A stretch of 41,146 bases of DNA from Micromonospora coerulea (GTDB taxonomy: Bacteria; Actinomycetota; Actinomycetes; Mycobacteriales; Micromonosporaceae): positions 1 to 41,146 of the forward strand of contig NZ_JAEMUW010000037.1 in the NCBI RefSeq assembly GCF_016598485.1, written 5' to 3'. Below, piece after piece: positions 24,822 to 32,761 of this stretch. The position numbers and the translations under genes were made by a program. The notes beneath the pieces are model-generated. The model had not been told where the DNA came from and did no database searches. It saw only the letters and a list, made by a program, of their open reading frames with translations. How positions within the stretch are numbered: position 1 is the stretch's first letter; each line of letters begins with the position of its first letter.

Positions 24822-25937
24822 GTGCATCCCACCGCGCGCGCCGAATACGACCCGCTGCCTCGCACCTACCTCAACACCGCCGGATACGGGCTGCCGACCG
24901 CCGCCACGGTCGCCGCGCTCGAGGAGGCCCTCGCTGCCTGGCGAGCCGGGTCGGCGGACTGGGTCAACGACTGGGACGTGCTCGGCGAGCGCTGCCGGGC
25001 CGCGGCCGGGCCGCTGCTCGGCGCCCCGGTCGACGAGATCGCCCTGCTGCCGGCCGTCTCGGTCGGCGCCAGCGTCGCCCTCGGCGGGCTCGCGCCGGGC
25101 GACGAGATCCTGACGGCCGAGGGCGAGTTCGCCTCGATCCTGCTGCCCGCGCTGGTCGCCGCCCGATACCGGGGTGCCACCGTGCGCCAGGTGCCGTTCG
25201 ACGCGCTCGCCGACCACGTCGGCCCGCGGACGGCGCTGGTGGCGACCAGCCAGGTGCGGTCCAACGACGGCCGGATGCAGGACATCCCCGCGGTCGCCGC
25301 AGCGGCCCGGTCGGTGGGCGCGGCCGTGCTCGTCGACGCGACCCACGCCGCCGGCGTGCTGCCGGTCGACGCCGAGGCGCTCGGCCTCGACTTCGTCCTC
25401 GTCGCGGCCTACAAGCACCTGCTCTGCCCGCGCGGCGTGGCGCTGATGCGGATCGCCCGGGACCGGTGGGAGAGCGTGCCACCGGCCGTCGCCTCATGGC
25501 GTTCCGCCGGCGATGCCTACGCCCACTACTACGGTCCGACGCTCGCCGACCTCGCAGATTCGGCCGGTCGCTACGACGTGTCCCTCGCCTGGCACGCGTG
25601 GGTCGGCGCGGTGCCGGCGCTGGAGTTCCTCGGCGGCGTGCCGGCCGGGGAGCGCCGCGACTGGTGCGTGAGCCTCGCCGACGAGACGGCGACGCTGCTC
25701 GGCCTGCCGCCGACCGGCTCGTCGGTGCTCGCCGTGCCCGTCTCGCCACGCGACGAGGCGGCGGCCGCGCTGCGCACCGCCGGGATCGTCACCTCGGTGC
25801 CACCGCCGGCCGGCACCGGCGCCGACGCGCAGGTCCGCCTCTCGTTCCACCTCTACAACGACATGTCCCAGGCGCGGCACGTCGCCGACGTGCTCGCGCC
25901 GTTCGTCCCGCAGAACCCCGGAGGTCGTCCGCGATGA
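24822..25937 (+). CDS. Class V aminotransferase-fold PLP enzyme
   Basis: A 371-residue pyridoxal-phosphate enzyme of fold type I, class V (the group of cysteine desulfurases, kynureninase-like and isopenicillin-N-epimerase-like enzymes). The predicted Schiff-base lysine is Lys198 in AAYKHLLCPRG. The PLP-pairing DATH (Asp172, His175) precedes it, and YLNTAGYGLP near residue 16 is the typical N-terminal motif. It is slightly shorter than average. It starts with GTG 24822, 2 bp after the ATPase gene, and overlaps the next start by 4 bp. It could transfer, remove or epimerise an amino group on the imported compound; the exact reaction is not readable. No export signal. Confidence 0.87.
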   Translation: MHPTARAEYDPLPRTYLNTAGYGLPTAATVAALEEALAAWRAGSADWVNDWDVLGERCRAAAGPLLGAPVDEIALLPAVSVGASVALGGLAPGDEILTAEGEFASILLPALVAARYRGATVRQVPFDALADHVGPRTALVATSQVRSNDGRMQDIPAVAAAARSVGAAVLVDATHAAGVLPVDAEALGLDFVLVAAYKHLLCPRGVALMRIARDRWESVPPAVASWRSAGDAYAHYYGPTLADLADSAGRYDVSLAWHAWVGAVPALEFLGGVPAGERRDWCVSLADETATLLGLPPTGSSVLAVPVSPRDEAAAALRTAGIVTSVPPPAGTGADAQVRLSFHLYNDMSQARHVADVLAPFVPQNPGGRPR

Positions 25938-26926
25938 GCTCGGTCGTGCAGGTCGAATACGTCGGTGATCTCGCCCCCTACGACGAGGAGAAAGCCGCAT
26001 TGGCCGAGGTCGGCGCCGACCTGACCGTGGTCCGCGCCGCGGACGCCGACGCGCTTGTCGAGGCGGCGCACGACGCCGACGTGATCTGGCTCGAGTGGAC
26101 CCCGCACCTGACCCGCGACGTGATGGCCCGGCTGCCCCGGCTCGGCCTTGGCATCCGCTGGGGCGTCGGCTACGACCAGTTCGACGTCGCGGCGGCGACG
26201 GAGCTGGGCATCGCGATCGCGAACGCGCCGTCCTACTGCACCGAAGACGTCGCCGAGCACGCGCTCGCGCTGATGCTCGCGCTCTCCCGTCAGGTGGTGC
26301 TCCGCGACCGCCAGGGTCAGCAGGGGCTGTGGCGGCACGGGCCGGTCCCACAGCGACGGCTCGCGGGCAGCACCGTCGGCGTCGTGGGGCTTGGCCGCAT
26401 CGGCAGCCGGGTCGCGCGGATCGCATCTGCCTTCGGCGCCGACGTGCTCGGTCACGACCCGATCGCCACCACCACGGAAGCGCCAGTGCGCCGCGTCGGC
26501 TTCGAAGAACTGCTGCGCGAGGCCGACTTCATCAGCGTCCACGTGCCGCTGTCCGACAGCACCCGCCACCTCTTCGACACCGACACGCTCGCGCTGCTCA
26601 AGCCGCACGCCGCGCTGGTCAACACCAGCCGTGGCGCGGTGGTCTCGCAGGCGGCGCTGGTCGCGGCGCTCGAAGCGGGCCGGATCGGCGGCGTGGCGCT
26701 GGATGTCTTCGAGCAGGAACCGCTGCCCGCGGACAACCCGCTGCGCGGACGCGACAACGTCATCCTCACGCCGCACGAGGGCGCCAACTCCCCGCAGGCG
26801 ATGCGCGACCTGCGGCGCGAGGTCTGCGGCGCCACCGTCGAATGGCTGCGTACCGGCTGGACCGGCTCGATCGTCAACCCGCAGGTCCGGCCGCACGCCC
26901 GCGGCCTCGCCAGGCAGGCCGGCTGA
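25934..26926 (+). CDS. D-isomer-specific 2-hydroxyacid dehydrogenase
   Basis: A 330-residue NAD(P)-dependent dehydrogenase of the phosphoglycerate/CtBP group, interconverting 2-oxoacids and D-2-hydroxyacids. The Rossmann motif GLGRIG is at 152-157. The catalytic residues are Arg233 (NTSRGAVV), Glu262 (FEQEPLP) and His281 (LTPHEGANS). The N-terminal substrate domain has GIRWGVGYDQFDVAAA, as in C-terminal-binding-protein-like members. The start ATG 25934 overlaps the aminotransferase stop codon. In the pathway it could reduce or oxidise the 2-oxoacid made by the PLP enzyme or by the dehydratase; this link is inferred from operon structure. Confidence 0.9.
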   Translation: MSSVVQVEYVGDLAPYDEEKAALAEVGADLTVVRAADADALVEAAHDADVIWLEWTPHLTRDVMARLPRLGLGIRWGVGYDQFDVAAATELGIAIANAPSYCTEDVAEHALALMLALSRQVVLRDRQGQQGLWRHGPVPQRRLAGSTVGVVGLGRIGSRVARIASAFGADVLGHDPIATTTEAPVRRVGFEELLREADFISVHVPLSDSTRHLFDTDTLALLKPHAALVNTSRGAVVSQAALVAALEAGRIGGVALDVFEQEPLPADNPLRGRDNVILTPHEGANSPQAMRDLRREVCGATVEWLRTGWTGSIVNPQVRPHARGLARQAG

Positions 26927-28038
26927 TGGCGCGGCGGGTCCTCGCCCAGGGCGGCGAGATCATCCTGCGCGAGGTGCCGGACCCCAAGCCCGGCCCGGGC
27001 GACGTGGTCGTCCGCCCTCGTTACTCGGTGATCAGCCCGGGCACCGAACGGTCGATCGTCCGGGCCACCCGGACCAGCGTGGCCGCGGCGCACGAATACC
27101 CCAACGAGGCGTACGAGTGGCGCACCGTCCGCTCGACCGCGGTGCGCGGGCAGACCCGGATGCCGGAGATGCCACCCACCGACGCCGCCTCCCTCGGCTA
27201 CAGCCTCGCCGGCACCGTCGTCGAGGTCGGCGACGACGTGCTCGACCTGCGTCCCGGCGACCGGGTGGCGTGCAGCGGCAGCCAGTGCGCCTACCACTGC
27301 GAGCTGGTCGCCGTCCCGCGCAACCTCACCGTGCCGGTGCCCGACGCGGTATCGCTGGAGGCGGCCGCGCACGTGACGCTCGGCGCGGTCTCGGTCGAGG
27401 CGCTGCGCCGCACCGGATGCCGCTTCGGCGAGACCGTCGCCGTGTTCGGCTCGGGCATGCTCGGTCTGCTCATCGCGCAGCTCGCGGCGTCGGCCGGCGT
27501 CTACGTCGTCGCGCTGGACACCAACACCGAGCGGCTCACGCTGGCCACCGACCTCGGTGCGGTCGCGACGCTCTCCGACACCGGCGAAGAAGGCCTTTCA
27601 CGGGTACGCGCGTTGACCGGCGGCTTCGGCGTCGACGCGGTGATCGTGGCGGCCGCCGCCCCGGGCAGCACGCTGGTCAACTTCGCGTTCGACCTGCTGC
27701 GTCCGGGTGGCCGGGTCGTAGCGCTCGGCGACTTCGGCATGGACCTCGACCGCAAGCGCTTCTTCTCGGCCCAGGCCACATTCGTGCCCTCGGTCGCCTA
27801 CGGACCCGGCCGCTACGACCCCGTCTACGAGGAGAACAACGTCGACCTGCCGGTCAATGTGGTGCGCTGGACCGAGAACCGCAACATGGGCCACTTCGTG
27901 CGCCTGCTCGCCGAGGAGCGGATCGACCTCGGTGCGATGCGGGCGGTGCGAGTGCCGTTCGCCGACGCGCCGCAGGCCTACCAGGCCCTCTTCGCGCAGG
28001 ACTCCCCACTGACGGCGGTGCTCGACTTCGGTGAGTGA
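26926..28038 (+). CDS. Medium-chain dehydrogenase (MDR) without the usual catalytic zinc motif
   Basis: A 370-residue MDR-fold oxidoreductase. The N-terminal domain carries YSVISPGTERS, the motif of the BchC/bi-domain-oxidoreductase branch, in place of the GxCxxD zinc site of alcohol dehydrogenases. The Rossmann domain has VFGSGMLGLLIAQLA. Unusually, ACSGSQCAYHCELVAVP near 116-132 packs three Cys and a His, where relatives usually have small residues. The start ATG 26926 shares one base with the previous stop (TGATG). It is likely to oxidise or reduce a hydroxyl group of the pathway intermediate with NAD(P). Whether it binds metal is open. Confidence 0.85.
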   Translation: MARRVLAQGGEIILREVPDPKPGPGDVVVRPRYSVISPGTERSIVRATRTSVAAAHEYPNEAYEWRTVRSTAVRGQTRMPEMPPTDAASLGYSLAGTVVEVGDDVLDLRPGDRVACSGSQCAYHCELVAVPRNLTVPVPDAVSLEAAAHVTLGAVSVEALRRTGCRFGETVAVFGSGMLGLLIAQLAASAGVYVVALDTNTERLTLATDLGAVATLSDTGEEGLSRVRALTGGFGVDAVIVAAAAPGSTLVNFAFDLLRPGGRVVALGDFGMDLDRKRFFSAQATFVPSVAYGPGRYDPVYEENNVDLPVNVVRWTENRNMGHFVRLLAEERIDLGAMRAVRVPFADAPQAYQALFAQDSPLTAVLDFGE

Positions 28039-29869
28039 CCAGCGGCCCACCCTGCGCTGGCTGGCCGACCCCCAGGTGTCGCCGGCCGGTGATCGGGTGG
28101 CCTACGTCGAGCGGTCGCTCGACCACGCCGCCGACGCGGTGGCGTCCCGGGTCGGCGTGGTCGCGACCGGGGGAGGGCCAACGATCTGGCTCGGGGAGGG
28201 CGAGGCGCCGCGCTGGTCGCCGGACGGGAGCCGGCTCGCGGTGTGCCGCGCCGGCGAGCTCTGGGTGCTCGATGCCGCGTCGGGTGCGGGGCGACCGTTG
28301 CACGGCGCAACCGCGGCAGAGCCGACCTGGTCGCCGGACGGCACGCGGCTGGCGTACACCCGGGTCGTGCTCGTGGAGTCGCCCGACGGGTCGCGGGTGG
28401 ATGCCCTGCCCGGCCTTTATCTGCGCCACCGCCAGGTCGAGGTCGTCGGCCACAACGGCCGTCCTCTGTGGACCTCCGAGAATGGTTACGGTCCGCGGTG
28501 GTCGCCCGACGGCACGCGGCTGGGATTCCTCACCACCCGGTTCGGTCCGCGACCCGACCTGTGCTGGGTCGACGCGGCCGGCTCGGGCCCGGTCACCCGG
28601 GTAACCGACGGCGCGGGCCCGGTCCGCGGCTTCGCGTGGAGCCCAGATGGGCGCCGGCTGGCCTACCTGAGTCACCGGCACGGCGATGCCGGCGACGTCA
28701 ACCTGCGCCTCTGGCTGGCCGACGTCGGCGGCGGCCCACCGGTCGACCTGACCGCCTCCTGGACGCTCGGGCTGGGCAACCCGGTCCGGGGCGACGACCC
28801 GCGTGGCGCGGGCGAGGCGCCGGTGGCCTGGTCCACGGCGACCGGACGGATCTACGTCGAGGTCGCGGCCGGCGGACGCGGTCCGCTGGCCTGGTTCGCG
28901 CCGACGACAGGCACCGACGGCCTCGTCTTCGACGGCGAGCACGCCTGCCTCGCCCCGTCGGTCGGCGGCGGCCGGCTCGCCTTCGTGCGGACCGACGCCG
29001 CCAACGCGGGCGACGTCCACGTAGTCGACGAGCTCGACGGCCGGTCGCGCGCCTTGACCGACGCCAACCCCGAGGCAGTCCGCCGGGCGTTACCGACGAC
29101 CGCGTTGCCGGTGCGGACCGCCGACGGCGTGACGATCGACGCGTGGCTGACCGTGTCGCCCGGTGACTACGCGCGACCGCTCCTGGTCAACGTGCACGGC
29201 GGCCCGCACAGTGCGGTCGGCTGGCGGTTCACCGCCGAGGTCCAGCGGCTGGCCGCCCGCGGCTATGCGGTGCTGACCCTCAACCCGCGCGGCAGCCAGG
29301 GATACGGCGAGGCCTTCGCGACAGCGATCCGCGGCGACTGGGGCGGCAGGGACTGGTCCGACATACAGGCGGCGGTCGACGTCGCAGCTCAGCTGTCCAC
29401 CGTGGCCCCCGAGCGGATCGCGATCTGGGGCGTCAGCTACGGCGGGTTCATGACCCAGTGGGCGGTCGCGCACAGCGACCGGTTCGCGGCCGCCGTCAGC
29501 GAGAACGGCATCAGCGACTTCGTCGCGTCCTGGGGTACGGGGGCCGCCGACCTGTCGTCGTGGGACTTGCCGATGGGCGGGACACCGTGGTCGTCACCGC
29601 GGTTTGTCGAGCGCTCACCGCTCATGCACGCCGACCGGATCTCCACCCCGCTCCTGCTCGTTCACGCCGAGCACGACCAGGTGTGCCCCGTGGCGCAGAG
29701 CGAGCAGATGTACGCCGCGCTACGGGCCCTGGGCCGCGACGTCGAGCTCGTCCGAATCCCGGGCGAGGGACACCTGATGAACCTGCACGGCCGCCCGTCG
29801 AGCCGGGCCCGCAGGGCCGCCGCGATCGACCGGTTCCTCGAACGCCACCTCCGGCCGGACGTCCGCTGA
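28031..29869 (+). CDS. S9 family peptidase (prolyl oligopeptidase/acylaminoacyl-peptidase type)
   Basis: A 612-residue cytoplasmic serine peptidase. The N-terminal beta-propeller shows repeated WSPDG motifs (RWSPDGSRL, TWSPDGTRL, RWSPDGTRL, AWSPDGRRL). The C-terminal alpha/beta-hydrolase domain has the nucleophile Ser469 in GVSYGG, Asp549 in EHDQVCP and His581 in GEGHLMN, plus the oxyanion-type HGGPHSAVGW. S9 enzymes cut short peptides or remove acyl-amino acids. GTG 28031 overlaps the previous gene by 8 bp, so it is last in the operon. There is no signal peptide, which means it would act on imported substrate. A rare TTA leucine codon lies at 29090-29092. Confidence 0.92.
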   Translation: MSDQRPTLRWLADPQVSPAGDRVAYVERSLDHAADAVASRVGVVATGGGPTIWLGEGEAPRWSPDGSRLAVCRAGELWVLDAASGAGRPLHGATAAEPTWSPDGTRLAYTRVVLVESPDGSRVDALPGLYLRHRQVEVVGHNGRPLWTSENGYGPRWSPDGTRLGFLTTRFGPRPDLCWVDAAGSGPVTRVTDGAGPVRGFAWSPDGRRLAYLSHRHGDAGDVNLRLWLADVGGGPPVDLTASWTLGLGNPVRGDDPRGAGEAPVAWSTATGRIYVEVAAGGRGPLAWFAPTTGTDGLVFDGEHACLAPSVGGGRLAFVRTDAANAGDVHVVDELDGRSRALTDANPEAVRRALPTTALPVRTADGVTIDAWLTVSPGDYARPLLVNVHGGPHSAVGWRFTAEVQRLAARGYAVLTLNPRGSQGYGEAFATAIRGDWGGRDWSDIQAAVDVAAQLSTVAPERIAIWGVSYGGFMTQWAVAHSDRFAAAVSENGISDFVASWGTGAADLSSWDLPMGGTPWSSPRFVERSPLMHADRISTPLLLVHAEHDQVCPVAQSEQMYAALRALGRDVELVRIPGEGHLMNLHGRPSSRARRAAAIDRFLERHLRPDVR

Positions 29870-29880
29870 GCCGGTCCAGG

Positions 29881-30753
29881 TTAGACGGCACCGAGCGCCG
29901 GGCTGCCCTCGGCGGCGACACAGCGCTGGCGGATAGCACCGATCCGCTCGATCGTGCTGACCACCTCGTCGCCCGGGCGCAGGAAGACCGGTGGGGTCCG
30001 GCCTGAGCCGACGCCTTCGGGGGTGCCGGTGAAGATGAGGTCGCCGGGCAGCAGCGTGCACACCGCCGAGAGCCGCGAGACGATGCCCGGCACCGACACG
30101 ATCATGTCGCGCGTGCGCCCGGACTGCATCAGCTCGCCGTTGACCGTGCATTCCAGCGCCAGGTCGTCGAGGTTGTCGAACTCGTCAATGGTGACCAGCC
30201 ACGGGCCGGTCGGTCCGAACCTCGGGAACGACTTGCCGAGGCTGAATTGCGGCGACTGACCGAGGCTCTGGACCCGGCGCTCGGAGTAGTCCTGGCCCAC
30301 TGTGAGGCCCGCGATGTGCCGCCAGGCGTCGTCGACGGAGACATGGGTGGCGGTGGTGCCGACCACGGCGACCAGCTCCACCTCCCAGTCGACCGAGTTG
30401 CCGGGGATCGGCAGGTCGCCGTGCGGGCCGGTGATGCAGGTCGGGAACTTGGTGAACGTGATTGGCACCTCGGGGATGTCGTAACCGGCCTCGAGGGCGT
30501 GCGCGCCGTAGTTGAGGCCGATCGCGAAGACCTGCGCGGGCCGTGGCGACGGGGCGCCGAGCGTGGCCTCGTCGATCGGTACACCGGGCGTAGTAGCGGG
30601 GTCGACAGTCCGGGCCCACTCGCGGAACTCGGCCCACCGTGCGTAGATGGCAGCCGGGTCGGCCGGGAAGCGGCCCCCGCTGGTCCGCTCGACGTCGATG
30701 CCGCCGGCCTCCGTGACGATGGTCGGCCGACCGTCGACGTTCGCGATCCGCAT
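29881..30753 (-). CDS. Fumarylacetoacetate hydrolase (FAH) family protein
   Basis: A 290-residue FAH-family enzyme; members hydrolyse or decarboxylate 1,3-diketo or 2-keto acids using Mg2+. Motifs include FAIGLNYGAHALEAG, VDWEVELVAVVG (metal-binding Glu pair), GLTVGQDYSERRVQ, SFPRFGPTGPW and LLPGDLIFTGTPEGVG. The start ATG 30753 has AAGGAG with 7-nt spacing; the frame extends to 30807 without support. It converges on the S9 peptidase with 11 bp between stop codons, and probably belongs to the same pathway from the other strand. In L-rhamnose and L-fucose oxidation a family member splits a 2,4-diketo-3-deoxy acid after an enolase-family dehydratase and a dehydrogenase, a useful parallel. Confidence 0.9.
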   Translation of the reverse strand: MRIANVDGRPTIVTEAGGIDVERTSGGRFPADPAAIYARWAEFREWARTVDPATTPGVPIDEATLGAPSPRPAQVFAIGLNYGAHALEAGYDIPEVPITFTKFPTCITGPHGDLPIPGNSVDWEVELVAVVGTTATHVSVDDAWRHIAGLTVGQDYSERRVQSLGQSPQFSLGKSFPRFGPTGPWLVTIDEFDNLDDLALECTVNGELMQSGRTRDMIVSVPGIVSRLSAVCTLLPGDLIFTGTPEGVGSGRTPPVFLRPGDEVVSTIERIGAIRQRCVAAEGSPALGAV

Positions 30754-30859
30754 GGTGCCGCTCCTTGCTCGCCGGTTCGTCGGGCGCCTGGACCAGTACA
30801 GGATCACGCCGAGGCGTTCGACTGGTCAATAGAGTTTCGAAATCCCGCTGCCTTTTCCC

Positions 30860-30889
30860 TTGAATCGGCTGGAGAGCGAAAGCTAGTGT
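30860..30889 (+). promoter_or_regulatory. Possible promoter upstream of short ORF and alcohol dehydrogenase
   Basis: TTGAAT at 30860-30865 and TAGTGT at 30884-30889 with an 18-bp spacer. The position suits a short leader before GGGGAGG at 30924-30930. The match to consensus is moderate. Confidence 0.4.
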
Positions 30890-30936
30890 CAGGCTCGAAC
30901 AGGAAGATCGGCCGGACTTCACCGGGGAGGAAACTG

Positions 30937-31011
30937 ATGGTGACCGAATCCGCGCAGGAGGCCGCCGAGCGGGACGTGCTCAAGAGCATGCGCGTGGACG
31001 GGATCGTCTGA
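30937..31011 (+). CDS. 24-codon ORF upstream of alcohol dehydrogenase
   Basis: ATG 30937 follows an excellent Shine-Dalgarno (GGGGAGG, 30924-30930, 6-nt spacing). It encodes a 24-residue acidic helical peptide, MVTESAQEAAERDVLKSMRV and four more residues, ending at TGA 31009. The dehydrogenase start is 2 nt later and has no strong site of its own, so its translation is probably coupled to this frame. It may be a leader peptide, a small companion or the stump of a deleted gene. It has no runs of a regulatory amino acid, so classic attenuation is unlikely. Confidence 0.55.
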   Translation: MVTESAQEAAERDVLKSMRVDGIV

Positions 31012-31013
31012 TC

Positions 31014-32144
31014 ATGATCCGTACGCGCGCGGCCATCCTCGAACGGAGCGGGCTGCCCGCCCCGTACGCGGTGAGCAGACCGCTGACGGTGGCCGAGGTC
31101 GACCTCGCGCCTCCCGGCCTCGGCGAGGTACTGGTCCGGGTCGCCGCCGCCGGGCTCTGCCATTCCGACCTGTCCGTCATCGACGGCTCCCGCGCCCGGC
31201 CGCTGCCGATGGTGCTCGGCCACGAGGCGGCCGGCGTGGTGGTCGAGGTGGGTCCTGGCGTACGCGGTCTGCGTCCGGACGACCCGGTTGTCTTCTCCTT
31301 TGTCCCCGCGTGCGGCGGTTGCGTGCCCTGCCAGTCCGGTCGCCCCGCGCTTTGCGAACCGGGTGCGGCAGCCAACACGGCGGGCACCCTGGTCTCCGGG
31401 CGGCGACCGTTCAGTCGTGCCGGCGTCGAGTTGAACCAGCATCTGGGGGTCTCCGGCTTCAGCGAGTACACGGTGGTGGCCGCCGACTCGCTCGTCGCCG
31501 TCGACCGCACCCTCCCGTTGGACCGGGCGGCCCTGTTCGGGTGCGCCCTGCTCACCGGCGTCGGAGCGGTGGTGAACACGGCGCGGGCGAAGCCGGGAAC
31601 ATCGACGGTCGTGTTCGGGCTCGGTGGGGTTGGGCTGGCCGCCGTCATGGGGGCCCGGGCGGCTGGTTGCCACCCCGTCCTGGCCGTCGACCCGGTGACC
31701 GCCAAGCACCAGCTCGCCCGGGAGATCGGCGCGAGCCACGTGCTCGATGGCGGACCGGACACCGTGGGCGGAATCCGTGATCTGACCGGCGGTGGCGCCG
31801 ACACCGCGATCGAGGCGGTCGGAAGTGCCACCGTGCTCGCCCAGGCGTACGCGGCGACCCGTCGCGGCGGTACGACCGTCGCCGTCGGGCTTCCACACCC
31901 GCAGCAGATGCTCACCATCCCGGCGGTGTCGCTGGTGAGTGAGGAGCGGACGCTGATGGGCTCGTACCTTGGCGGTGCGGTTCCCCGTCGCGACATCCCG
32001 CGCTATATCGCCCTCTACCAGGCGGGCCTGCTGCCGGCTGATCGTCTGCTCGGCGGCACCCTGCGTCTCGACCAGATCAACGACGGGTTCGATGTCCTCG
32101 CCTCGGCCACCACCACCCGTCAGGTCGTCGTCTTCGACTGGTGA
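31014..32144 (+). CDS. Zinc-dependent alcohol dehydrogenase
   Basis: A 376-residue MDR-family alcohol dehydrogenase of the class III-like branch, oxidising alcohols with NAD. The catalytic zinc site is Cys49 (GLCHSD) with His70-Glu71 (GHEAAG). The structural zinc site is Cys100, 103, 106 and 114 (CGGCVPC...LC). The cofactor motif is VFGLGGVGLAAVMGARAAG. It lies 2 nt behind the 24-codon frame and probably shares its promoter. The genes nearby do not reveal its substrate. It is divergent from the FAH gene and may not belong to the catabolic operon. Confidence 0.92.
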   Translation: MIRTRAAILERSGLPAPYAVSRPLTVAEVDLAPPGLGEVLVRVAAAGLCHSDLSVIDGSRARPLPMVLGHEAAGVVVEVGPGVRGLRPDDPVVFSFVPACGGCVPCQSGRPALCEPGAAANTAGTLVSGRRPFSRAGVELNQHLGVSGFSEYTVVAADSLVAVDRTLPLDRAALFGCALLTGVGAVVNTARAKPGTSTVVFGLGGVGLAAVMGARAAGCHPVLAVDPVTAKHQLAREIGASHVLDGGPDTVGGIRDLTGGGADTAIEAVGSATVLAQAYAATRRGGTTVAVGLPHPQQMLTIPAVSLVSEERTLMGSYLGGAVPRRDIPRYIALYQAGLLPADRLLGGTLRLDQINDGFDVLASATTTRQVVVFDW

Positions 32145-32257
32145 CCCGATCCGATTCCACGTCGCCCATTCATGTCAGCGGTGGCGCAACCGCTGCACGA
32201 GCTCTTGATGCCCCACCGCAACGTCGTCCTTGCCCGCGGACGGGTGCCACGACCAAC

Positions 32258-32294
32258 GGGCCCGGTCCAGTGCATGGTGCGCTGGCCCGGGCCC
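32258..32294 (+). terminator. Inverted repeat after alcohol dehydrogenase
   Basis: GGGCCCGG (32258-32265) pairs with CCGGGCCC (32287-32294) across a 21-nt loop, about 115 bp after the stop codon. It is a possible terminator between convergent genes. Confidence 0.35.
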
Positions 32295-32334
32295 ATCGAA
32301 CGCTGGGCGGCTGTCGGCAGTTGTTCAGCGGACG

Positions 32335-32697
32335 TCAGTCAAGGCTGAGGTAGTCGCCGACGCTCGTGTACACCCCGACGACCGAGGCGATGTGCGGGTC
32401 GGAGCTGATCGTGAAGTAACGGCCCGGCGAAATTTCCACGCTGGAGGGATTGGCCTGGTCCGCGGTCGCGGGGCCGTGCACGGCCGCGTCGTAGATCAGC
32501 ACGTCCTTCTTCGCGTCGACGCCGCGCTCCGGGTGCTGCAGGATTCGGCCCACGGTCGGACGCCCGGGTCCGAACTGCTGGAAAAGGTCGCCGTACGTCA
32601 GCAGCATGTCACCGTTGCGCGGTGGCCGGGCAAACGTATCGATGTGGCTGTAGTCGATTTCGCCGGCCGCGTCGACGGCTGGCGGGAGTGAGGACCT
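32335..32697 (-). pseudogene. C-terminal fragment of an unknown protein
   Basis: The frame ending at TGA 32335 is protein-like well upstream of its only ATG (32607): reading back it contains EIDYSHIDTFARPPRNGD before MLLTYGDLFQQFGPG, and it is closed by a TAG near 32710 with no ATG, GTG or ribosome-binding site between. The part after the ATG (90 residues) has VGRILQHPERGVDAKKDVLIYD and VEISPGRYFTISSDPH. I do not recognise the family. It is best read as a gene that has lost its 5' end, though translation from 32607 cannot be excluded. Confidence 0.5.
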
Positions 32698-32761
32698 CCG
32701 GCACTATGACACGGCTTGGACGTCGGCCGTCGGCGGCGTGTTCAGCGTGTGCGAGCTGGCG

